Source: Thermoplasmata archaeon (GTDB lineage: Archaea; Thermoplasmatota; Thermoplasmata; Lutacidiplasmatales; UBA184). Taken from it: a stretch of 52,278 nucleotides of DNA. Position 1 is the first letter of the stretch. Each line of letters opens with the position of its first letter. A program made the position numbers and the translations under genes. The notes under the pieces were generated by a model. It saw only the letters and a list, made by a program, of their open reading frames with translations. It was not told the DNA's origin and ran no database searches. The stretch lies in assembly GCA_021791335.1 (NCBI GenBank), contig JAJYWS010000027.1:1-52278 (forward strand), in the 5' to 3' direction. Below are positions 34,504 through 44,049 of this stretch, piece by piece.

Positions 34504-36950
34504 CGGAGTACCGGCTGTTCCTGCTGGGGGGGACGTACCGCTCCGTCCCCGACGGGGTCGTCATCGAGCTCTTCGGGAAGACCGCGGAGGGCTCGGCCCT
34601 GGTCGCCCGATACTACGGGTTTCGGCCGTACTTCCAGCTGACCGACCCGACCCCCGAGGATCGGGACGCCCTCTCGAAGGATCCCGAGGTGGTCCGGACC
34701 GAGCCCAAGCGGCTCTGGCTCCATGGGGCCGAGCGGACGGTGCTGGAGGTCACGCTCCGGTCCCCCTGGAAGGTGCCCGAGTACCGGGAGCGGTTCCGGC
34801 GTGCCGGGGAAGGGCCGTCGGTCCTCGCCTGCGACATCCCCTTCGTGCACCGGTTCCTCTACGACAAGGGACTCGGACTCACGATCGCGTTCGACGGGGA
34901 GGATGAACCGGAGGAGATCCGGTCGCTCTACACGGTTCCGAAGGTGGTCCGGGTGACGGAAGGCCCCGAAGGGGGGATCCGCCCGACCGACCCGTTCCGG
35001 CCGCCCCTGAGGGTCCTTTCCTTCGATATCGAGAACGCCATCCGGGAGCGGACGATCTTCACGATCTGCGGGGTGGCGGACGGGGGGCTGACCCCCCGGC
35101 GGAGCTTCCGGCTGTCGGCCGAACGGGAGGCGGATCTCCTGACCGAGTTTGCCCGGATCATCCGGGACGACGATCCGGACATCATCACGGGGTACAACAT
35201 CGGTGGCTACGACCTTCCGCTCCTGCTCGAGCGGGCCGAGGCGACCCACGCCGGCCCCTTCGAGGTCGGGCGGGACCGCAGCCCCCCGCGCGACGCGGGC
35301 GAGCGGCTCTTCCGGATCACCGGGCGGGTGGTCGCCGACGCCTGGTGGTCGGTCCGCCGGGACCTCAAACCGAAGCAGGAGACCTTGCAGTACGTCGCCC
35401 GGACCCTCCTCGGCGACTCCAAGCTGGACGTCGACCGCCGGAACATCTCCCAGGAGTGGGCCCGGGACCGCGAGCGGGTGATGGAGTACTGCGAACACGA
35501 CGCCGACCTCGCCTACCGAATCCTCCAGCGGCTCCGCACCGTGGAACGGGCGGCCGACCTGGCGACCGTGGCCCGGCTTCCGCTCGAGGAGGGGCTGAAC
35601 GGGCGGACCTCCCAGTTCATCGATGCCTTGCTGGTGCCTCGGGCCGACCGGGAAGGCGTCGGGGTCCCGCCGAACCACATGGGCCGTCGGGAGAACCCGA
35701 TCGAAGGCGGCTACGTCCACGCGATCCGCCCGGGGATCTACCGGTGGGTGGTGGTCCTCGACTTCAAGTCGATGTACCCCTCGATCATCATCGCGAAGAA
35801 CCTCTGCTTCACGACCCTCTCCCCCGACGGCACCACCGTCGCGCCCGGCGGCGCCGCGCGGTTCCTCGCCCGGGAGGTCCGCCGTGGCCTCATCCCGGCG
35901 ATCCTCGAGGAGCTGCTCGCCGAGCGGGACCGATTCCGCCGGGCGGCCCGGACGGCGCCGACCCCCGAACTCCGGGAGTACTACGACGGGCTCCAGAGCG
36001 CGGTCAAGGTCCTGATGAACTCCTTCTACGGCGTCCTCGCCTCGAGCTTCTACCGGTTCACCGACAAGGAGATCGGCGCCGCGATCACCGCCTTCGCCCG
36101 GGAGGCGATCACCCACATCATCCATACGCTCGAATCCGACGGCCACGAGGTCGTCTACTCCGACACCGACAGCGTCTTCGTCCGCGCCCCCGAGGCCACC
36201 CTCGAGGGGGCCCGACGCTTCGGGGAGCAGATCGCCCAGCGGTTCACGCAGGCCGGGGTCACGTTCGAGTTCCAGTCGGTCTATTCGGCCTTCTTCTCCC
36301 ACGGGGCGAAGAAGCGGTACGTCGCCCAGCAGGTCTGGCCGAAGGAGGAGATGATCGTCCGGGGCTACGAGACCCGGCGCACCGACGCCTTCGACTACCA
36401 GTCGTCCGCCCTCCAGGAGATCTTCGAGCGGGTGCTCGCCGAGGACATCGACGGACTCCTCCGCCGCTCCCGGGAGCTGGTGGCGGCGGTCCGGAACCGG
36501 CAGGTCCCGGCGGCGCAGCTGGTGATCGCCCGGTCGGTCCGTCCCGAGGACCAATACAACGAGGCGACCCGGGAAGCCCTCCCGTTCCTCCGGGTCTTCC
36601 GGCAGCTCAAGCAGGAGGGGTACGACGTGATTCCCGGCATGAAGGTGGCCTGGATCGTGACCGACTCCCGGCAGAGCCCCCAGGCGATCGAGCCGTGGGT
36701 CGAGGGCCGCCCGCTGACCCGCGAGCCCGACTGGGAGTACTACGCCGACCGGGTCGCCCAGACGCTGGCGCGGGTGACGGAGGTCTTCTCGTGGGACGCG
36801 GCGGCCCTGCTCCGCGGCAACCACCAGCGGCGGATCGACGATCCGGTCCCTTCGTCCCCCACCAAGGCCGCGGCCACCCTCGACACCCCGCTCGACCAGG
36901 TCGACCGGCCGGCCCGACGGCGCACCCGGTCGCTGAACGACTGGAGCTAG
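34500..36950 (+). CDS. polB: Family B DNA polymerase
   Basis: Exo motifs 'LSFDIEN', 'TGYNIGGYDLPLL', 'YCEHDADLAYRI'; polymerase motifs 'DFKSMYPSIIIAKNLC', 'KVLMNSFYGVLAS', 'YSDTDSVFV'. GTG start overlapping the udg stop. Confidence 0.96.
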   Translation: MTEYRLFLLGGTYRSVPDGVVIELFGKTAEGSALVARYYGFRPYFQLTDPTPEDRDALSKDPEVVRTEPKRLWLHGAERTVLEVTLRSPWKVPEYRERFRRAGEGPSVLACDIPFVHRFLYDKGLGLTIAFDGEDEPEEIRSLYTVPKVVRVTEGPEGGIRPTDPFRPPLRVLSFDIENAIRERTIFTICGVADGGLTPRRSFRLSAEREADLLTEFARIIRDDDPDIITGYNIGGYDLPLLLERAEATHAGPFEVGRDRSPPRDAGERLFRITGRVVADAWWSVRRDLKPKQETLQYVARTLLGDSKLDVDRRNISQEWARDRERVMEYCEHDADLAYRILQRLRTVERAADLATVARLPLEEGLNGRTSQFIDALLVPRADREGVGVPPNHMGRRENPIEGGYVHAIRPGIYRWVVVLDFKSMYPSIIIAKNLCFTTLSPDGTTVAPGGAARFLAREVRRGLIPAILEELLAERDRFRRAARTAPTPELREYYDGLQSAVKVLMNSFYGVLASSFYRFTDKEIGAAITAFAREAITHIIHTLESDGHEVVYSDTDSVFVRAPEATLEGARRFGEQIAQRFTQAGVTFEFQSVYSAFFSHGAKKRYVAQQVWPKEEMIVRGYETRRTDAFDYQSSALQEIFERVLAEDIDGLLRRSRELVAAVRNRQVPAAQLVIARSVRPEDQYNEATREALPFLRVFRQLKQEGYDVIPGMKVAWIVTDSRQSPQAIEPWVEGRPLTREPDWEYYADRVAQTLARVTEVFSWDAAALLRGNHQRRIDDPVPSSPTKAAATLDTPLDQVDRPARRRTRSLNDWS

Positions 36951-37894
36951 CGCTCCGCCCTTCCGGCGCGCGCCGGGGGCCGCTCGAGCGACGCTTCGGT
37001 CGCGACCGCGACCGCCGCACCCACGATCGCGACCGGGACGCCGACGAGGGCGAGGACCGACGGGACTCGGTGGAGGATCCCGGCCGTCAGGGCCAGGGTC
37101 ACGATCGGGATCCCCACCATGAGGAGCGCGGGCAGGACGAGACCGACCCGTTGGATCGCCCAGAAGTACAGGTAGGGGGCGATCCAGAAGGTGGTGAGCC
37201 CCGCGGCGGCGAGCAGGCCGAGGTCGACCGGAGTGACGGCTCGGAGACCCGAAACTCCGCCGGGCCAGAGGAGCGTGGCGACGCCGACCAGCAGTGCGCC
37301 CCCGATCATCGTGTGGCCGACCACCGCGACCGGGGGGGCGGTCCGGTTCGCCCGGGCCGTGGCCAGGAAGTAGAGGGCGACCATCAGCGGGACCGCCGGC
37401 GCGACGAGGAGCCCGACCCCGCGGGGGGAGGCCAGGGCGGATCCCCCCGCGACCGCCAAGGAGCCCCCGAGCACGCACACTAGGACGCCGACGACGAAGG
37501 CCCCCCGGCTCCAGAGGCCCCGATGCTCCTGGAACAGCACCGTGGCCAGGATCGGGGTCGCCACCACATCGCCCACGAGGGAGAGCAGGGCGGCATCGAC
37601 CGGACCGTCGAGGAAGGTTGCGGCCACCACCGAACCCTGCATCGCGACGACCAGGAATATCCGCGCCCAGGCCCCCCGGTCGGTCCACAACGAGGCCCAG
37701 GCGGCGGCGTGGCCCTCCCGGACGGCCATGAGGGAGTAGGCGAGGCCACCGATCAGGAACGGGTAGAGCAGGATCGCCCCGGTCGATGTGCCGGGGGTCA
37801 GCGAGAGCAGAAAGAGGTAGTAGAAGGCCCAGAGCACCGCGGCGAGGACCGCACTGGTCGCTGCTACGGTCCGGGGCGAGGTGCGGGGAGCCAT
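36947..37894 (-). CDS. DMT-superfamily (EamA-like) membrane transporter
   Basis: About 10 hydrophobic segments, two-repeat EamA-like organisation. Confidence 0.75.
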   Translation of the reverse strand: MAPRTSPRTVAATSAVLAAVLWAFYYLFLLSLTPGTSTGAILLYPFLIGGLAYSLMAVREGHAAAWASLWTDRGAWARIFLVVAMQGSVVAATFLDGPVDAALLSLVGDVVATPILATVLFQEHRGLWSRGAFVVGVLVCVLGGSLAVAGGSALASPRGVGLLVAPAVPLMVALYFLATARANRTAPPVAVVGHTMIGGALLVGVATLLWPGGVSGLRAVTPVDLGLLAAAGLTTFWIAPYLYFWAIQRVGLVLPALLMVGIPIVTLALTAGILHRVPSVLALVGVPVAIVGAAVAVATEASLERPPARAGRAER

Positions 37895-37950
37895 GGGACC
37901 TTCGGCGCCCCCGTACCCCCGGGGGACGGGATCGGAAACCCCCGGGGCGC

Positions 37951-39006
37951 CTAAGCGTATCCTTCGAAGTTGAGTCGGCGGTCGGGGATCGTGACCCCGC
38001 GGCCCTTCGCCACCCGGCCGATGACCCGGGCATCGGGGGCGCCCGCCCGGGCCAGCCGGGTGATCCAGGCATCGGCCGTGCCCTGCGCCACCGCGAGCAC
38101 GAAGCCGATCCCCATGTTGAAGGTCTGGAACATCTCCCGGTCGTCCAGGCCGCCGAGTTCCTGGATCCAGCCGAAGAGCCCCGGCGGCGGGGGCCAGCGG
38201 TCGAGGACGAAGGCCCGGGCGTCGTGGAGCCGGACCAGGTTGCGGACCCCTCCGCCCGACAGGTGGGCCAGGCCATGGAGCGTCGGGTCACCGGCGACCC
38301 GGTCGACGAGGCGCGAATAGATCCGGGTCGGACGGAGGAGCTCCCGACCGACCGCCGTCCGTCCCCCGGGACGGGGCGCCGTCAGGTCGACCGACCGTTC
38401 GGCCAGCAGGCGCCGGACCAGGGTGTAGCCGTTGGCGTGGAAACCGTTCGACCGGAGCCCGATGAGGTGGTCGCCCGGACGCAGGGCATGCCCGAGCACC
38501 GGCCGACGCCGCCCCGGGAAGTATCCGACGGCGGTGCCCCCCAGGTCCCAGCCGGCGACCTGATCCCCGACCACGGCCGTCTCACCGCCCAGGAGATGGC
38601 TTTCGGCCCGGCGAAGGCCCCGGTCCAGCCCCCGGCCGATCGACCGCAGGATCGCGGCATCGATCCGTCGGCAGACGATCGTGTCGAGCAGGCCGACCGG
38701 CCGGGCCCCCACGGCCGCCAGGTCGTTCACGTTGACCCCGACGAGATCCTCGCCGACCTCCTCGAACCGGCCGACCGCCTCGGCGAGCGCCACCTTGGTG
38801 CCGACGGTATCGGTGGTCAGGGCGAGGGTGGTGCCGCCGACCTGCACCAACCCGGCGAAATGCCCACGGGCGCTCAGCACCCGCCCCGCGGCCGGGGGGG
38901 CGCGGTATCGGATCCCGGCAAGGAGCGCCGCGAGCGCCGACGAGATCGCCCCCCGGTCGACCCCGCTCGAGGCGTAGGTCCAGTTGGATCCCGAGGAGCG
39001 GGCCAC
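37951..39006 (-). CDS. purM: Phosphoribosylformylglycinamidine cyclo-ligase
   Basis: 'LALTTDTVGTKVALAEAVGRFEEVGEDLVGVNVNDLAAVGARPVGLLDTI', 'LIGLRSNGFHANGYTLVRRLL', 'GLAHLSGGGVRNLVRL'. Confidence 0.95.
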   Translation of the reverse strand: MARSSGSNWTYASSGVDRGAISSALAALLAGIRYRAPPAAGRVLSARGHFAGLVQVGGTTLALTTDTVGTKVALAEAVGRFEEVGEDLVGVNVNDLAAVGARPVGLLDTIVCRRIDAAILRSIGRGLDRGLRRAESHLLGGETAVVGDQVAGWDLGGTAVGYFPGRRRPVLGHALRPGDHLIGLRSNGFHANGYTLVRRLLAERSVDLTAPRPGGRTAVGRELLRPTRIYSRLVDRVAGDPTLHGLAHLSGGGVRNLVRLHDARAFVLDRWPPPPGLFGWIQELGGLDDREMFQTFNMGIGFVLAVAQGTADAWITRLARAGAPDARVIGRVAKGRGVTIPDRRLNFEGYA

Positions 39007-39097
39007 GGGCCGGCGACTTCGGCGGGGAAGATAGGGTTATCGATTCCGGGCGACGGCCATGAGAGAGGTCTTGTAGCCTCCAACGGTCCGCGTCGCT

Positions 39098-40444
39098 GTG
39101 CCGCCGGCGCGCCGGTTTCGGGATCCGCCGGCGGCCACGCCGCCCCCGACGGTCCAGATCGTCACGGGCCGGACCTGGATTCACGGACGGCTCGAGGCGG
39201 TCGAGATCGGGATCGACGAGGACGGCTATATCCGCCGGGTGGCGAAGAACCTCACCGGGGCCCCCCGACGCGACTTCGGAGAGGCGATCCTCCTGCCGAG
39301 CGCCGTCGATCTCCATGTCCATTTCCGGGAACCGGGGGGGGATCCTAGGGTCGAGTCGGTCGCCGACGGGACCCTCCAGGCGGCCCTCGGGGGGGTCGGG
39401 CTGGCGGCCGATATGCCCAATACCCAACCCCCGACCGACTCGGTCGACCGGTTCCAGGATCGGGCCGGCCGGGCCCGGGGCCGGGCGGCCGTCGACCTCC
39501 TGCTCTACGCGACCCCGACGCGACCGGGCCAGATCGGCCCCCTCGGCCGTGTCGCGGGCGCCTTCAAGCTCTTCCTCGGCCCGACGACGGGGATCGGAGA
39601 CCCCCCCGACCCGGCCGAACTACCGGGGCTCCTCGGGCGGGTCGCCGAGACCGGCCTCCCGATGACCGTCCATGCGGAAGATCCGCAGGCCTTCCGTCCG
39701 GGCCCCGATCCCCTCGATACGGTCGATTGGGACCACCACCGGCCCGCGACCGCCGAGCGTCGGGCGATCGACCGGCTCCGGATCGCCCCGCCGGGGCTCC
39801 GGCTCCATGTCGCCCACCTGACCGACCCGGGGTTGATCCCCGAGCTCGTCGAGCGCGCGGTCTCCTTCGAGGCGACGCCCCACCACCTGCTGCTCGAGGC
39901 GACCCGGGGTGACGGCCCACGACGCAAGGTCAACCCTCCGCTGCGCCGCCCCAGCGTCCGGGCGGAGCTCCTTCGCGCGTTCCGGGAAGGGCGGATCCCC
40001 TGCCTCGCGAGCGATCACGCCCCGCACTCCTCCGAGGCGAAGGACCGGCCGTTCCCCCAGGCCCCCAGCGGGGTGCCGGGGGTCGAAACGATGCTCCCGC
40101 TGTTCCTTGAGGAGGTCCGGCGCGGCGACCTGGACCTTGGGGTCCTCGTCCGGGCCGCCATGGAACGGCCGGCCCGGTGGCTCGGTCAGCCGATGGGTCG
40201 GATCGCGCCCGGCCACCGGGCCCACATCATCGTCATCGACTTTCGGGACCGACAGACGATCGCCGCCCGTCGGCTCCACGCCCCGTGCGGGTGGACGCCG
40301 TTTGAGGGCTGGCCCGCGGTTTTCCCCAAGGCCCATCTCCTCGGCGGCCGGCCGATCGTCGAGGACGGAGAGTACGTCGGACGGCCGGTGGGGCAGCTGC
40401 GCCGCCCCGAGTTCGCCTCGGGGGACGCGGTGGCGCCGGCGTGA
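39098..40444 (+). CDS. pyrC: Dihydroorotase
   Basis: 'LLPSAVDLHVHFREPGG', 'GLAADMPNTQPPTDSV', 'VHAEDPQ', 'LASDHAPHSSEAKDRPFPQAPSGVPGVETMLPL'. Confidence 0.95.
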   Translation: MPPARRFRDPPAATPPPTVQIVTGRTWIHGRLEAVEIGIDEDGYIRRVAKNLTGAPRRDFGEAILLPSAVDLHVHFREPGGDPRVESVADGTLQAALGGVGLAADMPNTQPPTDSVDRFQDRAGRARGRAAVDLLLYATPTRPGQIGPLGRVAGAFKLFLGPTTGIGDPPDPAELPGLLGRVAETGLPMTVHAEDPQAFRPGPDPLDTVDWDHHRPATAERRAIDRLRIAPPGLRLHVAHLTDPGLIPELVERAVSFEATPHHLLLEATRGDGPRRKVNPPLRRPSVRAELLRAFREGRIPCLASDHAPHSSEAKDRPFPQAPSGVPGVETMLPLFLEEVRRGDLDLGVLVRAAMERPARWLGQPMGRIAPGHRAHIIVIDFRDRQTIAARRLHAPCGWTPFEGWPAVFPKAHLLGGRPIVEDGEYVGRPVGQLRRPEFASGDAVAPA

Positions 40445-40495
40445 TCGGGGCGTTGGCCCCGCCGGTCGAACCCACCGGAAGGGGACCGCGCGAGC

Positions 40496-41179
40496 TCACT
40501 CGCGGGAGTTCGGAGGCACGGGTGCGGGGTTCCATCGGGGTCCGCGATGAGGGGGCCAGCCGAAGGTGACGAGGCCGGCGGCGATCAGGATCAGGTAGAG
40601 CACGGTGAGGGCGATCAGGCCCAGGAGCAGGTCGTTCGCGAGGTTGAAGTAGCTCGAGACGACGGTCCAATCGGATCGCAACAGGTAGCCCGCGTAGATC
40701 AGCCCGACGGTGAAGGGGAGGGACCCCAGGAAGGTGTAGATCCCGAACCGGCCCGCGTTCATCCGGGCGGCCCCCGCCGGATAGCTGATGTACCCGCGCA
40801 GGACCGGCAGGAGCCGGCAGACGATGACCGTGACCTCGCCGTGCCTCGAGAACCAGCGGTCCATCCGGTCGAGGTGGCTCGCCTCCAAGCGGAAGGGGCC
40901 GATCCCCAGGGTCGTGAGCCGGTCCCGGGCCCAGCGCCCGATGCCGTAGGCGATGAACGATCCCGCGAGCCCGCCGACGAGGGCGGCGGCCACGGCCCCG
41001 GTGGCCGAGTAGGTCCCGTCGGCGATCAGGAAACCGGCGAACGGGAGGATCACCTCGCTGGGCAGAGGCGGGAGCCCGAAGCTTTCGATCGCCATGAGGG
41101 CGAGCAGGCCCGGCAGGCCCACCACGGTCATGACCGTGGTGATCCAGCTCACGATGGTCTGGATGAGGGGGAGGTTCAC
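40496..41179 (-). CDS. DedA-family membrane protein
   Basis: 'LLALMAIESFGLPPLPSEVILPFAGFLIADG', 'WFSRHGEVTVIVCRLLPVLRGYISYPAGAARM'. Confidence 0.93.
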   Translation of the reverse strand: MNLPLIQTIVSWITTVMTVVGLPGLLALMAIESFGLPPLPSEVILPFAGFLIADGTYSATGAVAAALVGGLAGSFIAYGIGRWARDRLTTLGIGPFRLEASHLDRMDRWFSRHGEVTVIVCRLLPVLRGYISYPAGAARMNAGRFGIYTFLGSLPFTVGLIYAGYLLRSDWTVVSSYFNLANDLLLGLIALTVLYLILIAAGLVTFGWPPHRGPRWNPAPVPPNSRE

Positions 41180-41451
41180 GAACCCGGGCTCCGGCGCTCG
41201 GCGGTGGGCGGGACTCCGGCAAAGACCAGGCGATACGGAACCTTGAGCTGCACATTGGTCCGCGCGGGGACTCCGGCGACCTCGAGCGGCGTCTGGCAGC
41301 CTCCGCAGCTCACCGAGGGCCGCTGACGCCCCAATGCGATCGAGAGGGCGATGCCGACCTCCACCTCGACCGGTTTCACCGGCGCCGTGCGGATCGCGTC
41401 GGAGAGCTCGCGGAGAAGGGCTTCCCCGCTCGGACGGGACGTTGTCGTCAC
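41176..41451 (-). CDS. Small hypothetical protein with a CGGC motif, translationally coupled to DedA
   Basis: 92-codon ORF, GTG start at 41451 preceded about 26 nt by TATA-like 'cttaaatc' (minus strand, about 41474-41481); 4-bp overlap with the DedA gene. Confidence 0.65.
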   Translation of the reverse strand: MTTTSRPSGEALLRELSDAIRTAPVKPVEVEVGIALSIALGRQRPSVSCGGCQTPLEVAGVPARTNVQLKVPYRLVFAGVPPTAERRSPGS

Positions 41452-41517
41452 GGTCGGTTTGAGACGCCTCGCGGATTTAAGGGGTTCCGCCCCGCGGCCA
41501 GTCCCCAAGGCGCCCGG

Positions 41518-43071
41518 TCAGGGGGGCGGCCGGACGAGGGCCGCGATCCGGCGCACCAGGGGGATCTTGCGGCCGAGCATCTGCTCGACAGCGACGAGGA
41601 GCAGCCGGTCCCCCTCGTCGATGCTCCGGGTCACCAGGGTCATCGCCACGAACAGGAGCGCGATGCCGACGCCGATCGGGGGCAGCCACCAGACCGAAAT
41701 GGTCCGGGGGACGACGAGGAGGAGCAGCGCCGCCGGGACGGCGGTCGCGAAGAGCGGAACCAGGAAGTGGAGACGGAACGGGTGGACGCTGTCGATCATC
41801 TCGACCTCGATGAGGGAGAGCGCCGGGTAGATCGCATTCGCCGAGCACCAGGCGATGGCCGCGCCCAACAGGCCGTAATGCGGGATGAGGACCCAGGCGA
41901 GTCCCAGGTCGGCGACTCCGGCGACGATCGAGTTGTAGAGGAGGAGCCGGGTCTGGCCGAAGGCGACCTGGGCCGCCGCGGCCGGACCCACGATCGTCGA
42001 CAGGAACGCCCCCAGGGTGACGACCTGGAGCGGCAGGGTCACCGAGGTGTAGGCCGATCCGTAGACCAGCCCGAGGGACGGTCCGGGGAGGAAGACGAAG
42101 AGGAGGAAGAGCGGCAGCGAGGCGAGGACCATCCATTTGGTGGCCGTCACGTAGAGGATCCGGACCGAGCTCATCTCCCGGTCCCGGAAGTACTTGGTCG
42201 ACACCGGCAGGAAGATGTAGCTCAGGGCGCCGATGCCCAGGGTCAGGAGCCGGGCCATCGTGAGGGAGGCGACGTAGGTCCCCACGTGAAGGCTGTCGAA
42301 GGCGCCGAGCACCAGCGTGTCGCCGTAGCTCGTGAAATAGGCCATCACGCCGGAGGCAAAGAGCGGGGCCGTGAAGGCGAGCAGGATCCGGGCCGAGCCG
42401 GGGGCCCGGGGCCCCGGGGCCAGGTGGCGGGGCAGCTTGCGGACCCCGTAGACCAGGATCGCCGCGAGGCTCACTCCCGCGGCCGCCACGTACGCATAGA
42501 CCGCGTAGAGGTAGGTCAGCCCGAACTTCGGCAGCGCGATGAGGGCCCCGAGGAAGAAGACGAAGAGGAACGGGTTCAGCGCCTGGAGGAAGTAGGCATT
42601 CGGCCGCACATCCTCGTAGCCCTGGAAGATCGAGGCGATGAGCCCCCCGAAGATCATGAATCCGGTGGAGAGGGCCAGGAGCTGGAGGGTCTCCGCGAGC
42701 GCCGGTGAGGAGACCGCACGGGCGATCTCGGGTCCGAGCAGGTAGAGGAGGACGGAGGCGACGATGGCGGCGGTGCCGCCCACGACGAGCGCGGTCCGGA
42801 TGATCCCGCGCCGGCGCTCCTCGCTCTCCGCATACGGCAGGCTCCGGGCCACCGCCGAGCCCAATCCGAGCGAACCGAACGAGGAGACCAGCCCCGCGTA
42901 GGCGAAACCGAGCGACAGCGCCGACCAATCGGCCTCCGAGAGGCTCCGGACCAGGATGACCCGGGTGACGAAGGTGCCACCGATCGAGACCAGGGTGCCC
43001 ACAAAGAGCAGCAGCGAGCCCCAGGCGACCGAACCCATCCCGTCGATGACCCGGGTGCGTGGGGCGAACAT
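41518..43071 (-). CDS. Polysaccharide/lipid flippase (MOP superfamily, Wzx-like)
   Basis: 12-14 TM pattern: 'MGSVAWGSLLLFVGTLVSIGGTFVTRVILVRSLSEADWSALSLGFAYAGLVSSFGSLGLGSAVARSLP'. Confidence 0.9.
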   Translation of the reverse strand: MFAPRTRVIDGMGSVAWGSLLLFVGTLVSIGGTFVTRVILVRSLSEADWSALSLGFAYAGLVSSFGSLGLGSAVARSLPYAESEERRRGIIRTALVVGGTAAIVASVLLYLLGPEIARAVSSPALAETLQLLALSTGFMIFGGLIASIFQGYEDVRPNAYFLQALNPFLFVFFLGALIALPKFGLTYLYAVYAYVAAAGVSLAAILVYGVRKLPRHLAPGPRAPGSARILLAFTAPLFASGVMAYFTSYGDTLVLGAFDSLHVGTYVASLTMARLLTLGIGALSYIFLPVSTKYFRDREMSSVRILYVTATKWMVLASLPLFLLFVFLPGPSLGLVYGSAYTSVTLPLQVVTLGAFLSTIVGPAAAAQVAFGQTRLLLYNSIVAGVADLGLAWVLIPHYGLLGAAIAWCSANAIYPALSLIEVEMIDSVHPFRLHFLVPLFATAVPAALLLLVVPRTISVWWLPPIGVGIALLFVAMTLVTRSIDEGDRLLLVAVEQMLGRKIPLVRRIAALVRPPP

Positions 43072-43149
43072 GCTACCCGGGGGATGGTGGAATCTTCGGG
43101 CCTTTAATGGTTCCGACGGTGAAGCACGAGTACGCCCTCCCCGACAGGA

Positions 43150-44049
43150 TCAGATGAACTCGTCGAGCACCGACTCGTGGCCCTTGAGGCCGGCCGGCTG
43201 GTGGACGAGCGGGCCCTGGAGCAGGACCTCCTCCAGCTCTTCGTAGGTGGGCCGGTCGGTCTTGTAGAAAAGACCGATCGGGATCTTGTCCCCCCACTCG
43301 AGCGCCCGCTGCCAGGCGGTGACGATGTTGGTCGGGTCGTGGCCCGAGCTCTCCAGCTTGTAGACCCGCTGCCGGAAAAAGTCGAAGGTGTTGATCTTGT
43401 TGTAGGTGACGCACGGGCTCATGACGTCGATGAAGGCGAAGCCCCGGTGCCGGAGCCCGTTCGCGACGAGGTCGGCGAGGTGCTTCACATCCCCGGAGAA
43501 CCCGCGGGCGACGTAGGTCGCCCCGCTCGCGAGGGCGAGCGCGATCGGATCGACCGGATTCTCGATGACCCCGCGCGGGGTGGACTTGGTCTTCTGTCCC
43601 ATCATGGAGGTGGGGCTCGCCTGCCCGGTCGTGAGCCCGTAGATCTGGTTGTCCATGGTGACGTAGGTGAGCTTCACGTTCCGCCGCATCGCGTGGACGA
43701 AGTGGCCGGCGCCGATGCCGAAGCCGTCGCCGTCCCCGCCGGTCCCGATCACCGTCAGCCCGTGGTTGGCCCAGCGGATGCCCTCGGCGACCGGCAGGGC
43801 CCGGCCGTGGATCGAGTGGAAGCCGTAGCTGGAGAGGAAGTGGGGCAGGTTGCTCGAGCAGCCGATCCCCGAGACGATCACGACCTCATGGCTCGGCAGG
43901 CCGAGCTTCTTCACGGCCATCTCCACGGCCGCGACCACCCCGTAGTCGCCGCAGCCCGGGCACCACGTCGGCTTGGTGTCCGACTTGGTGATCAAGGGCA
44001 GCGGGGTCCCGACGATCGACTTCACTGACGCCACCGTACTATCCGCCAT
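43150..44049 (-). CDS. korB: 2-oxoacid:ferredoxin oxidoreductase beta subunit
   Basis: 'KPTWCPGCGDYGVVAAVEMAVKKLGL', 'GIGCSSNLPHFLSSYGFHSIHGRALPVAEGIRWANHGLTVIGTGGDGDGFGIGAGHFVHAMRRN' TPP-binding. Confidence 0.96.
   Translation of the reverse strand: MADSTVASVKSIVGTPLPLITKSDTKPTWCPGCGDYGVVAAVEMAVKKLGLPSHEVVIVSGIGCSSNLPHFLSSYGFHSIHGRALPVAEGIRWANHGLTVIGTGGDGDGFGIGAGHFVHAMRRNVKLTYVTMDNQIYGLTTGQASPTSMMGQKTKSTPRGVIENPVDPIALALASGATYVARGFSGDVKHLADLVANGLRHRGFAFIDVMSPCVTYNKINTFDFFRQRVYKLESSGHDPTNIVTAWQRALEWGDKIPIGLFYKTDRPTYEELEEVLLQGPLVHQPAGLKGHESVLDEFI

Noticed and set aside
34230-38291. 1353-aa minus-strand ORF antisense to polB and the DMT transporter
   Set aside because: Arg/Gly/Pro/Asp-rich with no recognisable domain; opposite-strand genes have full family motifs. 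Long stop-free antisense frames are expected in very high-GC DNA.
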